Source of the DNA: Thermoanaerobacter ethanolicus JW 200
Lineage (GTDB): Bacteria > Bacillota > Thermoanaerobacteria > Thermoanaerobacterales > Thermoanaerobacteraceae
Length of the DNA stretch: 64,000 nucleotides
Assembly (NCBI RefSeq): GCF_003722315.1
Contig: NZ_CP033580.1
Location: 2,260,501 to 2,324,500 of the forward strand
Reading direction: 5' to 3'
The notes below the pieces were generated by a model. The model worked only from the letters and a program-made list of their open reading frames with translations, searched no databases and was not told the origin of the DNA. Position numbers and translations under genes: made by a program. Positions 1-7,870 of the stretch are shown piece by piece (the stretch's first letter is position 1; the number at the start of each line of letters is the position of its first letter).

Positions 1-239
1 GCTTTAATAAAAACAAAAGTCAAACTTCTTCTATATATCCTCGTACCTTCCTCAATCGTTGTATCTACAAATTCCACTGTGCTATCCTTTAAAACTGTGT
101 AGTTTAAATCTCTTAGCTCATTATCCACTTTTGCAGCAACTATTATCCCATTGTATCGATGCTCAAAATCTTTAGCAATATTCTCTAATTTTGTGCCTTC
201 TGGGTATTCATAAACATTTCCTAAAATAGTAATTTTCAT
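1..239 (-). CDS. TGS-domain nucleoside (uridine) kinase, N-terminus only
   Basis: The first about 79 codons of a gene that runs off the left edge. The product starts MKITILGNVYEYPEGTKLE and continues through a TGS-like beta-grasp segment (G-N-V-Y-E-Y-P-E-G-T, then V-A-A-K-V-D-N-E-L), as in the N-terminus of the long clostridial uridine-kinase-like proteins, which carry a phosphoribulokinase/uridine-kinase P-loop domain further on. The catalytic part lies outside the window, so the assignment rests on the TGS segment alone. The ATG at 237-239 is preceded on the minus strand by a GAGGTGA ribosome site. A ThrRS N-terminus is the main alternative, but the sequence following TGS fits the kinase family better. 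Confidence 0.6.
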   Translation of the reverse strand, partial: MKITILGNVYEYPEGTKLENIAKDFEHRYNGIIVAAKVDNELRDLNYTVLKDSTVEFVDTTIEEGTRIYRRSLTFVFIK

Positions 240-277
240 AAAAATCACCTCAATAAGATTATACATTATTGTAACAC

Positions 278-346
278 AAAATTAAAAGCCCTTTACAAAA
301 ATGAGGACTTTTAATTTTTGTCCCACGAAGCCGTAAGGCTATGTTT
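278..346 (-). pseudogene. Truncated copy of the 6S-like RNA 3' end with its terminator
   Basis: This stretch matches 30993-31064 almost base for base: an AAAATTAAAAG...CTTTTAATTTTT terminator stem, then the segment with the AGCC-TTAC-GGCT hairpin. Only the terminator loop differs. Similarity stops just past 342, so the body of the RNA is missing and no promoter side is present. It may still act as a terminator on the minus strand, ahead of the nucleoside kinase gene. Bases 347-581 show no gene. Confidence 0.6.
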
Positions 347-581
347 TTATATTCTTTTGTCTTTAAACAAATTTAACAAATAATTACTTTTTAAATACGA
401 ATTTTTTGTTACTGTGCTCATCAATGAGTTTATAATTATCAAGCCTTGTTATCTCTGAACATAGAAATGTTTTATGGGATGCGTAGATATTCTTGTGAAA
501 GCATTCCCGCATAGCTCTCTTCTTTAAATCCAAATGTTTTTATTAATCTGTTAAGCTCTATATGGTGTTAGTATATATTAT

Positions 582-931
582 TGTAGACACTTTAACTCGA
601 ACTGGATAAAATAAAAATATAAAGAAGGTTTGCAGTATACAAGCACCAAATTTCAAGAATATATATTATCCAAAGGTAACATAAAACACTCATTTAGTCA
701 CAAAGGATGCCTTTTGCATGTATAGAATCTTTTCATGCTTCTTTAAAAAAGGAAGAAGTAATTTTAGCTACTTACTATGATTTTGATACTGCCAGCTTTG
801 CTATATTAGAGTACATTGAAGTCTAGTATAATAGGAAAAGACTACACAGTAGTATAGGGTATATGACTCCACAACAATTTGAAGATTTCATTAAAAAGTC
901 AACATAAAAATTTCGAGTTTTTGTGTCTACT
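582..931 (+). mobile_element. Internally deleted IS3-family element
   Basis: Imperfect inverted ends frame the stretch: left TGTAGACACTTTAACTCGAA (582-601), right the complement ending TTCGAGTTTTTGTGTCTAC (912-930). Between them lies the C-terminal end of an IS3 OrfB transposase. Readable pieces are FHASLKKEEVILATYYDFD, then an in-frame TAG, then YNRKRLHSSIGYMTPQQFE. The N-R-K-R-L-H-S-S-I-G-Y signature is the classic IS3/IS150 C-terminus containing the final catalytic Glu region. All of OrfA and most of OrfB are missing, so this is a dead relic of about 350 bp. Confidence 0.75.
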
Positions 932-941
932 ATATTGACAT

Positions 942-1157
942 AAATTCAATGCGGATTTTAACGGCAGTATAAATCTGCACAGAAAGTTCCGGAAGACCTT
1001 TCCGACGTTAAAAGACAGAAAAATCAAAGAAGAAAAAAGAAATCAAAAAGGGGATAGAAAAGTTTATCATCAAAACCCTGCAACGATGCAGGGTAGCACA
1101 TATACAAGACACAGTCGCATAAATGGTGTCGGTAATTGTGTGTTATGCAGTATGTGA
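942..1157 (+). pseudogene. 3' remnant of an IS200/IS605-type tnpB
   Basis: An open frame reads NADFNGSINLHRKFRK and then a basic tail ending in CVLCSM and TGA at 1155-1157. N-A-D-x-N-G-S-x-N is the conserved third RuvC motif of TnpB, holding the last catalytic Asp. Everything upstream of that motif is gone, the border falling at the right end of the IS3 relic, so no nuclease can be made. The sequence leads directly into the omega-RNA and right-end hairpin typical of these elements. Confidence 0.75.
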
Positions 1158-1413
1158 CCTGCTATGAACTGGTGAATTGGGCCGTGGTACTTCTGTACCG
1201 CACCTGTAGATTAGGAGAGTGCTCAATTCTCATACCCGGATGGAATTAGGGATCCTGATTCTACCGGGATGCAATGCAGGGAATGTGCTGTCCTGTAACC
1301 AACGGGGCAATCTAAGCCGCAACTGGGCGCAAGTCGAAAAGCTACGTAATTCCCGTGGACGACCACCAATGAGATCGTGGGAAGACAAAGCCCTCGACTT
1401 CAGTCGTAGGAGG
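1060..1413 (+). ncRNA. TnpB omega-RNA (right-end RNA) of the relic IS605 element
   Basis: Downstream of, and overlapping, the tnpB tail is a GC-richer, non-coding, strongly structured stretch: CCCTGCAACGATGCAGGG hairpin, GTGGTACTTCTGTACCGCAC hairpin and others. It ends in the CCCTCGACT-tc-AGTCGTAGG hairpin (1391-1410) that marks the right end of IS200/IS605/IS1341 elements and the 3' scaffold of TnpB guide RNAs. Bases from about 1414 would be the guide. The 5' limit is a guess, because these RNAs usually start inside tnpB. The RNA looks intact although its protein partner is not encoded here. Confidence 0.65.
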
Positions 1414-1717
1414 AATTGTATAGTATATTATAAATATATTACTATGTCAAAAGAGCAAAATTAAAGGATAGTGTCAAGATACTGTAGGATATTTTTTAAA
1501 GACAACCCCTAAAAATTATTAATTCAAGGTTTCTAACTATCATTTTTTTTGGGAGTGAAAAATATTTTGTGTATTTAGATTAATTATATCCTCTTTCTCA
1601 GCAAGAATCAGTTAACATTTTTATCTGTTCTATCTTTAGTATGACCTTTTTTCTATATCTTATGCATGAAAGTGAATAATTTTGGTTAAAATATTTAATT
1701 AGGGATACTGTAAGCTT

Positions 1718-1763
1718 TTCTCTAGAACCTTTGAAGACCTAGGGATTCAAAAGTTCTAGAGAA
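1718..1763. repeat. Long palindrome inside the IS256 3' region
   Basis: TTCTCTAGAAC (1718-1728) is mirrored by GTTCTAGAGAA (1753-1763), with further pairing of TTTGAA and TTCAAA inside. It follows the transposase terminator in the direction of transcription and probably blocks transcription entering the element from outside. Confidence 0.6.
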
Positions 1764-1786
1764 AAAAATTTTTTCGGGCTTCGCCC
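1762..1786 (-). terminator. Terminator of the IS256 transposase
   Basis: On the minus strand GGGC-gaa-GCCC is followed by GAAAAAATTTTTTT. It begins a few bases after the transposase stop at 1789. Confidence 0.65.
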
Positions 1787-1788
1787 AC

Positions 1789-3006
1789 CTATAGGTATTT
1801 TTCAAGTCTTCCAGGATACATTATGATTAATTGGTTTAATACTATATCCCAGTTTTTATACCTCACTGTCCATTTCTTTAATACATTCATTGTTACTAAG
1901 TATAGCATTTTTTCTAATGCTTCATCAGATGGAAATATTGTTTTTGATTTTGTAACTTTCCTTAACTGCCTGTGGAATCCTTCAATTATGTTTGTTGTAT
2001 ACATTATTTTCCTTACTTCTTCAGGGAATTTGTAAAATGGACTTAATACATCCCAGTTATTCTCCCAACTCTTTATGGCATAAGGATATAGATTCTGCCA
2101 TTTGTTTTTTAATTTCTCAAATTCATCCCTTGCTATTTCTTCATTAGCTGCTTGATATACTGCTTTAAAATCTTTACTGAATTCTTTAAGGTGTTTATAT
2201 GACACATATTTGAAGCAGTTCCTTAATTGATGTATTATACATCTTTGTATCTCTGATTTTGGAAATGCTGCTTGTATTGCTTCTTTTATCCCTGTTAATC
2301 CATCTACAGAAAATACTAAAACATCTTCTACTCCTCTGTTCTTTAGCTCATTTAATACTCCAAGCCAGAATCTTGAACTCTCATTTTCTCCAATCCATAT
2401 CCCTAATACATCTTTTATGCCTTCTATCGTTACCCCTAATACTACATAAGCTGCTCTATTGATAATATGACCGTCTGTTCTTACTTTGTAATGGATGGCA
2501 TCCATAAATATGAAAGTGTATATCTTTTCTAATGGCCTTGATTGCCATTCTTTTATTTCTGGTACTATTCTTTCGGTTATTTTACTTACCATTTCTGCAG
2601 ATAATTCTATTCCATACAGGTCTTTTATCTGGTCATGAATATCTCTTGTTGACATCCCTCTTGCATATAGAGCTATTACTTTTTCTTCAATTCCTGATAT
2701 GTCTCTTTTGTATTTCGGAACTATTTTGGGTTCAAATTCTCCTTGTCTGTCTCTTGGAATATCAATTTCCATCTCACCAAATTGAGTTTTTACCGTCTTT
2801 TGAGTATAGCCATTTCTTGAATTTTGAGTATCTTTGTCTTTTTTGTCATATCTTTCGTAGCCAAGTTCTGTTGAAAGTTCTGCTTCAAGTATTTCTTGAA
2901 TAGTATCTTTAAAAAGGTTTTTTAATGATGTATAAAGGTCTGGAATAGATTGAATATTGTTTTCACTAATGAAATTTCTTAATTGTTCTTTTGTCAATAG
3001 TGACAT
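1789..3006 (-). CDS. IS256-family transposase
   Basis: A 405-residue mutator-type DDE transposase of normal length. The N-terminal part holds the S-R-N-G-Y...PRDRQGEFEP motif typical of IS256. Catalytic residues are visible as F-M-D-A (D about 169), F-S-V-D-G-L (D about 235), the C-x2-H pair (RCIIHQLRN) and N-I-I-E-G-F (E about 342). The start has a strong AAGGAGG site. It is the only gene of its element and lies inside the 3' end of the ISLre2 copy. No disruption is seen, so the protein is probably functional. Confidence 0.95.
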   Translation of the reverse strand: MSLLTKEQLRNFISENNIQSIPDLYTSLKNLFKDTIQEILEAELSTELGYERYDKKDKDTQNSRNGYTQKTVKTQFGEMEIDIPRDRQGEFEPKIVPKYKRDISGIEEKVIALYARGMSTRDIHDQIKDLYGIELSAEMVSKITERIVPEIKEWQSRPLEKIYTFIFMDAIHYKVRTDGHIINRAAYVVLGVTIEGIKDVLGIWIGENESSRFWLGVLNELKNRGVEDVLVFSVDGLTGIKEAIQAAFPKSEIQRCIIHQLRNCFKYVSYKHLKEFSKDFKAVYQAANEEIARDEFEKLKNKWQNLYPYAIKSWENNWDVLSPFYKFPEEVRKIMYTTNIIEGFHRQLRKVTKSKTIFPSDEALEKMLYLVTMNVLKKWTVRYKNWDIVLNQLIIMYPGRLEKYL

Positions 3007-3103
3007 TTTTAAAACCTCCTTCTTGGTTTAGTATATATTCTAATTCTTACCAAGAAAGAGGTTTTTAATCGGTTTACACAAAATTTTTTACAGTCTCTTT
3101 TTT

Positions 3104-3868
3104 TTATATAACTTGCGCATATTTTATTGCTCTTAAAATCCTATATATTGGTGTCACTTTCCCTATATTTAAAACTGTAATATTATTTATCTTTTCATTT
3201 GTAGACGTTTTAATTCTCCTTACCGCCTCTTTTATTTGCTTCTTTGTTAATTTGTAGCTCCCTGCATTTATATTCTCTTTCTTACCCCATTCTATTTCTC
3301 TTAAATCTCCTCCGTTCTTGCTAAATACTCTTAATTTCGCCATTAACTTTAATCCTTCTCTACTCCATCCCAATGGATTCCTACTTAATCTAGAAGAAAA
3401 TACATGACTTATATGCCCTTCTGCACTGCACCCTATTACATCTTTGTCTTTACTGTATATCTCTACTCCTTCCCAATTATTTAGTATGTACCTCTTGGCC
3501 TCTTTTACCTTCTCTTTTTCTCTCTCTTCCTCTGCTGCCTTTATTAACTCATCCAATACCTTCTTTACTCCTTCTTTATCCCCTTCATTTATTGCTCTCC
3601 ATATCTTATCTCTATACTTTGGCTCTTTTGATGTTGCTTTTAATACGTATTTGTTTAAATGATATCTGTCTAACACAAACCTTGATTTTGCTATCCACTC
3701 TAATCCCTCTTTTATCCACGGTGCTCCATCTCCTGCTATGTATATCTTCTCTATCTTCTCTTCCTTGTAATTTTCTTCTATGTAATTTGCTACATCTATC
3801 CATATGTCTTCAGCTTTCTCTCCTACGTATGCCTTGTAATGCACATTTCTCAGTATGTCAATTCTCAA
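3104..3868 (-). pseudogene. ISLre2 (UPF0236) transposase, C-terminal half
   Basis: Residues [37 protein letters not shown] and the later C-S-A-E-G-H-I-S-H are hallmarks of the ISLre2/UPF0236 transposase C-terminal half. The frame enters from within the 3.2-kb transposon; the real coding part begins at the target duplication at 3855. It continues the protein fragment at 7023-7754: joining across one CTCAGTA copy gives [13 protein letters not shown] in frame. The stop falls in the poly-A copied by the IS256 insertion. It cannot be expressed as a whole protein here. Confidence 0.85.
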
Positions 3869-4044
3869 ATTAAATCTCCAAAGATTTTCAAATTATAATG
3901 GCATTTTTTAAGTGTATAAAAGTATTTTTTCTCAAATTATCACAGCCTGATTAAAAATTTTTTTCACTTTTTAAGAGCATTACCGCTAAAATATGTTAAT
4001 ATCTGTTATTGGCAATTTGGGTTAATTGATGTATAATAAAAAAT

Positions 4045-4069
4045 GAGAGTAGCGAAAGCTACTACTCTC
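4045..4069 (-). terminator. Terminator after the transposon ATPase gene
   Basis: Read on the minus strand, GAGAGTAG-tagctttcg-CTACTCTC is followed by ATTTTTTATTAT. The stem overlaps the last codons of the ATPase. Confidence 0.6.
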
Positions 4070-4868
4070 ACAAACTGATTTCATTTTGTGCCTGGTATAT
4101 TACTTCTTCATCTATTTCTCTTAGCCTTTTAGAATACGCATAGAGAAGAGAAGCTGTTACCAGGTTATTTATTATCCTTGGGAGCCCTTTTGTTAGAGAA
4201 TATATTGCTTCATATGCTGATGGTGTAAATATATCATTCACCACTCCGGCTATTTTCATTCTTGTTTTTATATAATCTTGAATTTCTTCTTTTTTTAGCC
4301 CTTGCATCACATACTTTATAGAAATTCTTTGCCTTAGTGCACTGTTTACATTCAAGGCTAGTTTGTTTCTTATGTGTGGTTGTCCTGAAAGTATCAATAT
4401 ATACGGGTTTTGAGAATCCATATTAAAGTTAAATATTATTCTCAAATCTTCAAGAACATCGTTAGAAACCAGTTGTATTTCATCTAATATTATGACAGGA
4501 GTTATCTTCTGGCTATAGTAAAGTTCTGTTATCGCTCTTTGTATCTGGTGAAAGAGCGTTACTTTTTTGTATGAGGGTGTTTCGCCTAAAATCATAGCCA
4601 ATGCTTGATAGAATTCTCTCACTGTGAGTGTAGATAGAGCAAAGTAACATGGTTTAAATGTAGAACGGTTGAGGCTTTCAGCATATCTTCTTAATGCGGT
4701 AGATTTGCCTGAACCGGCCTCCCCAACGATAAGTCCTATACCCCTTGTTTCTTGTAAATATTTTAGCCTGGCATTTAATTCAGCAATGTCTTCACTTATG
4801 TAAAGGTCGTTTACACTTATCTCTTTAGAAAATGGATTAAATTTCATTCCAAAATATTGGGTAAACAT
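4068..4868 (-). CDS. Transposon AAA+ ATPase, ExeA/TnsC-like
   Basis: About 266 residues. I start it at the ATG at 4868 (MFTQYFGMKFNPF), which has an AGAGGTG site, and not at the TTG at 4892 that would overlap the upstream gene. The Y-F-G-x-K-x-N-P-F opening is that of ExeA-type ATPases. Walker A G-E-A-G-S-G-K-S is near residues 49-56, Walker B V-I-I-L-D-E near 125-130, and an R-Q-R-I sensor region follows. By analogy with IstB, TnsC, TniB and MuB it probably binds target DNA and activates the DDE partner encoded 16 bp upstream. The role is inferred from context; the ATPase fold is directly visible. Confidence 0.85.
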   Translation of the reverse strand: MFTQYFGMKFNPFSKEISVNDLYISEDIAELNARLKYLQETRGIGLIVGEAGSGKSTALRRYAESLNRSTFKPCYFALSTLTVREFYQALAMILGETPSYKKVTLFHQIQRAITELYYSQKITPVIILDEIQLVSNDVLEDLRIIFNFNMDSQNPYILILSGQPHIRNKLALNVNSALRQRISIKYVMQGLKKEEIQDYIKTRMKIAGVVNDIFTPSAYEAIYSLTKGLPRIINNLVTASLLYAYSKRLREIDEEVIYQAQNEISL

Positions 4869-4884
4869 TGTAAACACCTCTTTT

Positions 4885-6201
4885 TTAATCAATGATATCG
4901 TTAAAGGATATCACTGTGTGTTTAATAAAATCAACTAACTCTTCATTTCTGCTTACAGCATTTTTGTTTTGGGTGTATCCTATGGGAATTTTAGCATTAT
5001 CATGAAAATTTACCTTATACGCTTCCCCCACTTTTTTGCCTTCATGAAAAAGTAGAAGAGGTGTATTATCCTTAAGCCACTGCGGGTCATATCTGACTTC
5101 TAAGCGCATACCTTTAAACTTTTCTTCTGTTTCATAAAGTATATTTTCCACTTTAAGTGTAGCATCTTTGTTTACTTTACGATTTACTCTTATGAGAAAA
5201 CATTCATTCAACATATCTATGTCACCACACATATTTACCCTTGATATTTGAGACATGAAAAAATCTAAAGGACTCATGCCAATACTGCTGTGTTCTTTTC
5301 GGTTGTAATCATCCTCCAGCCATTTAAAAAACATCATATTGAGCTCATCTATACTCTTTATGGATGTAGGATCTATTGTGCTTAAAAATCTCATTCTCAC
5401 CGTATGAAAGAATCTTTCTATTTTTCCTTTTGAATGAGGTGAAAAGGGCTCAGTATGAATAAGAGATGTACCTAGTGAGGCACATATATATTCAAATTGA
5501 CTGCTTCTATATATCTTTCCATTGTCAGTGTAGAGCATTTTGGGTATTCCCCTTCTTAGCACTGCTTCTTTAAATGAGTCTCTTAAAGCTAAAAAATTCT
5601 GGGTATAGTAAAAGTGAGCATAGGTACACAGCCTGGAAGCATCATCTATATATGCAATAAGGTACGTTTGTCTCTTTGTTTTACCTTCTTTAATATATGG
5701 CCCATACATGACATCAGTTTGCCACAGTTCATTGATGTATTCATGGGAAAACCTCTTTGTTTTACCCTCTTTTTCTTTATCTAAAGATTTTACAGGAATG
5801 TTTTTCAAAAACCTATAGAATGTCGAAAGGGATACTTTATCCGGTGATATTATTCCTTCTCCTATCAATGTTTCATAAAGAAGTTTGTTTGGCATTTCAG
5901 GATGTTCAAGCTTCTTTTGCTTTATTTTCTCTGAAAGTTCAAAGTCTATCTTTCTGTATTTGCCTCTGTCGCTTCGATAACCCGGCTTTAACGCTTCTAT
6001 ACCACCTCTTAAATACTGATATAGCCACCCTCTAAGTGTCTTGGGAGTATATCTTCTCATTCCAAGATAAGGTATCTCAATAGGTTTATCGGAAAGAGCA
6101 TCAAAATATTCTTTCTGATTTTTTACCTGTCCGTTTAGCACCGGACTTATCAGTGAAAATCTCTTTAATGCTATAACTTCTCTCGCTTTTTCATCAAGCA
6201 T
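4885..6201 (-). CDS. DDE transposase with rve integrase core
   Basis: 438 residues. The N-terminal about 140 form helix-turn-helix DNA-binding segments (R-R-Y-T-P-K-T-L-R-G-W-L-Y-x-Y). The rve core follows with T-D-V-M (D163), Y-T-D-N-G (D226) and K-G-K-I-E-R-F (E262), giving the classical D,D(35)E spacing. A basic beta-rich Mu-C-like tail closes the protein. It is the strand-transfer enzyme of the 3.2-kb element. The gene lies between the zinc-protein gene and the ATPase gene, the order seen in IstA/IstB- and TniA/TniB-type systems. Confidence 0.9.
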   Translation of the reverse strand: MLDEKAREVIALKRFSLISPVLNGQVKNQKEYFDALSDKPIEIPYLGMRRYTPKTLRGWLYQYLRGGIEALKPGYRSDRGKYRKIDFELSEKIKQKKLEHPEMPNKLLYETLIGEGIISPDKVSLSTFYRFLKNIPVKSLDKEKEGKTKRFSHEYINELWQTDVMYGPYIKEGKTKRQTYLIAYIDDASRLCTYAHFYYTQNFLALRDSFKEAVLRRGIPKMLYTDNGKIYRSSQFEYICASLGTSLIHTEPFSPHSKGKIERFFHTVRMRFLSTIDPTSIKSIDELNMMFFKWLEDDYNRKEHSSIGMSPLDFFMSQISRVNMCGDIDMLNECFLIRVNRKVNKDATLKVENILYETEEKFKGMRLEVRYDPQWLKDNTPLLLFHEGKKVGEAYKVNFHDNAKIPIGYTQNKNAVSRNEELVDFIKHTVISFNDIID

Positions 6202-6337
6202 TTATATGTTCCCCCTTCACTTTTTTGATTTCTTAATCGTAATTTTAGCTCATACCTGGGGGACATTAAAGGAAAAAGTTATGTTGCTAAGAAAAAATCA
6301 AAATTTTTATTTAAATTTTTCAGGTTTAATGCTAGAA

Positions 6338-6919
6338 TTATGTGAGAGAGGCCAGAAATGATTTTTGGCAATGAGCATAAAACCGTTGGGAGAAGAGTGG
6401 TACAATGCTTATTATGTCCAAAATCTCTCTGGCCCTCTCTCTTTGTGAGTCAGTCTCAGATAACTTTATGTAAGGGTCTATTTGCCTTAATCCGTATATG
6501 ATAAAACTTAAATTATTCATTATCCTTTTGGTGTAAAAATATATATGCTGTCTTGAAAATAGTATGGTAGGAAAGTTTCTTTTTAAGTCACTTATGAAAG
6601 AACTGAGAGTTTTTTCTCTTGTAAGTGTCTCTTTTAAAGACTTTACAATCATATTGAAAGAATACTGAAAATGGGGGAGACAGAAATCAGGAAGGTAGGA
6701 AAGAGTTCTTTTGCACACAGGACATATATATCTTCTTATGGCTATTTTTATACAGTTAGGTCCATCTAAATAGTAACGGTAATAAAACCCGTGCTTTTTT
6801 AGTTTTACTCTACACTTGCAATCGGGATAAGGACATCTATCTGGTGGGTCAGGAAAATTGTAATCTTTACCTTTATGTAAATATTCTTCAATGTTATCAA
6901 CATGGAAAATTATTTGCAT
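6338..6919 (-). CDS. Zinc-cluster protein of the Mu/Tn7-like transposon (DUF6431-like)
   Basis: I start at the ATG at 6919 (MQIIFHVDNIEEYLHKG), which follows GGAGAGG by six bases; the longer reading from TTG at 6934 has no ribosome site. About 193 residues. The N-terminal half has C-P-Y-P-D-C-K-C and later Y-I-C-P-V-C-K-R-T, a probable zinc ribbon. The rest is helical without a known catalytic motif. It resembles the DUF6431 proteins often found beside such DDE/ATPase pairs. It could be an end-binding or target-choice factor; there is no direct evidence. It is the first gene of the element, next to its right end. Confidence 0.65.
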   Translation of the reverse strand: MQIIFHVDNIEEYLHKGKDYNFPDPPDRCPYPDCKCRVKLKKHGFYYRYYLDGPNCIKIAIRRYICPVCKRTLSYLPDFCLPHFQYSFNMIVKSLKETLTREKTLSSFISDLKRNFPTILFSRQHIYFYTKRIMNNLSFIIYGLRQIDPYIKLSETDSQRERAREILDIISIVPLFSQRFYAHCQKSFLASLT

Positions 6920-6936
6920 AAGTAACCTCTCCAATT

Positions 6937-6994
6937 AAAATTAATGCTAAAGGAATCTGAAAAAATTTTTTTAAATTCCTTTAGCATTAATTTT
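6937..6994. repeat. Perfect 20-bp inverted repeat upstream of the transposon's first gene
   Basis: AAAATTAATGCTAAAGGAAT (6937-6956) is exactly mirrored at 6975-6994, with an AT loop between. It lies between the right transposon end and the zinc-protein start. Read inward it resembles a barrier to outside transcription; it could also be an operator. Confidence 0.7.
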
Positions 6995-7022
6995 ATCACA
7001 AGATTATTTAATCTGAAAAATT

Positions 7023-7754
7023 TTATCGGTTTTGGGCTAAATTAATTTGAGAAATGACACTCAGTACATTTCTACCATTTTTCTCTTCTTTACCTTCATG
7101 TATGTATATCAATCGCGGTGTTTCATTGCTGCCATCTTGCAAAGGCACATGGTCTTCATCTGCTTCTATGTATAATACCCTTACTTCTTTCTTCTCTTTT
7201 ATTTCTCTCTTTACCTCTACTTCTCCTATTTCCCTTATTGCGTTTAATACCGTCTGTTTACTTAACTCCTCTGGACATGCTTTTTTACTGCTTATTTCAT
7301 ATGATTCTTCTATTGCGTTTTCTACTAACTTTATTTTTACTCCCTTTTCTATCCTATCGTGCCGTCCTATCTCTAATGCATCATCCACCAAATATGTATA
7401 TCTTCCATCCTCTTTAGATTTGTAATATGTCCTCTCATATTCAATATCCCCAAGGACTGTCGTTAATCTCTTTTTATCTTTCCTCTCTACTACCCATTTT
7501 TCTTTCCTTCTCTTATCTTCTTTTATTATCCTATCTAACTCTTCAATAATTGCTTCTATTGCCTCTCTACCTAGTTTGTCCGTCAGTTCCTTTATCCTTG
7601 CTGCAAGCTCTGTAATATTCATTCCTTTATTTAATAAATCACCAAAAATTTCTACTACTTCCTTAGTGAAATTTAGAGCATTTTGTAGTATAATATCCTC
7701 AAAGATATGTTTTTTCACAAGAGACACCCCTTTCTGTATTGTTTTGTTTTCCAT
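7023..7754 (-). pseudogene. ISLre2 (UPF0236) transposase, N-terminal half
   Basis: Residues 1-231 are the ISLre2 N-terminus. Visible parts are the helical region with E-L-A-A-R-I-K-E-L and E-R-T-Y-Y, then [11 protein letters not shown], where the first catalytic Asp is expected, and P-R-L-I-Y-I-H-E-G. After residue 231 the frame runs into the inserted transposon ([12 protein letters not shown]) and stops. The C-terminal half lies at 3104-3855. The strong upstream site GAAAGGGG and the ATG at 7754 look intact, so a truncated protein could still be made. Confidence 0.85.
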
Positions 7755-7870
7755 AATCTATTTTATCACAGGGGTTGTCTCTTGTTTTTTTTCACCCAAA
7801 AAATCCTACGATAATTTTACACTATGAATTAAAGAGGCTATCCACTTACCTTTTTGGACAGCCTCCATTT

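Larger units (their letters stand above)
1551..3097 (-). mobile_element. Complete IS256-family insertion sequence
   Basis: Ends are imperfect inverted repeats (left GGGAGTGAAAAATATTTTG, right read inward GAGACTGTAAAAAATTTTG), and the similarity extends about 60 bp inward. Eight-T direct repeats (1543-1550, 3098-3105) are the target duplication, in the 8-9 bp range known for IS256. It landed at the stop codon of the ISLre2 transposase, so that reading frame still ends normally. The element is 1547 bp and holds one intact transposase gene, so it may be mobile. Confidence 0.85.
3856..7059 (-). mobile_element. Three-gene Mu/Tn7-like transposon (DDE integrase, AAA ATPase, zinc protein)
   Basis: Ends are TGTCAATTCTCAAATTAA at left and, read inward, TGTCATTTCTCAAATTAA at right: the TGTCA/TGACA termini shared by Mu, Tn7 and Tn5053-type elements. 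CTCAGTA occurs on both sides (3849-3855, 7060-7066), and a single copy restores the ISLre2 reading frame, proving the borders. At 3204 bp it carries only transposition-type genes: a zinc-cluster protein, a rve-fold DDE protein and an ExeA/TnsC-like ATPase, all on the minus strand. No cargo is recognisable. All three genes are open, so it may be active. Confidence 0.85.
1467..7826 (-). mobile_element. ISLre2-family element, interrupted by two other transposons
   Basis: The outer ends carry related inverted sequences (ATAGTGTCAAGAT... at left; ATAGTGTAAAATT... read inward at right, both leading into GACAACCCCT). Eight-base direct repeats AATTAAAG flank it (1459-1466 and 7827-7834). Removing the IS256 insertion and the 3.2-kb transposon, with one copy of each target duplication, leaves 1594 bp with an open transposase frame of 479 codons, which fits the family's normal size. 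The order of events is therefore ISLre2 first, the other two later. It is inactive as it stands. Confidence 0.85.

Noticed and set aside
278-346. Second complete 6S RNA gene
   Set aside because: Only the terminator and last hairpin match; the body and promoter are missing.
1219-1464. 81-codon open frame on the plus strand
   Set aside because: It lies in the structured omega-RNA and right end of the relic IS605 element, has no ribosome site, and its composition is that of RNA hairpins.
1697-1760. ACTGTAA near 1705 as left end of IS256
   Set aside because: The true left end is at 1551, where about 60 bp of inverted similarity and the eight-T duplication agree.
2259-2903. Leu-rich open frames opposite the IS256 transposase
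   Set aside because: Antisense shadows of the transposase; low-complexity hydrophobic strings and no start signals.
7741-7800. GGGGTTGTCTC taken as the outer end of ISLre2
   Set aside because: The inverted similarity extends outward to ACACTAT at 7825, and the AATTAAAG direct repeats fit only the outer borders.
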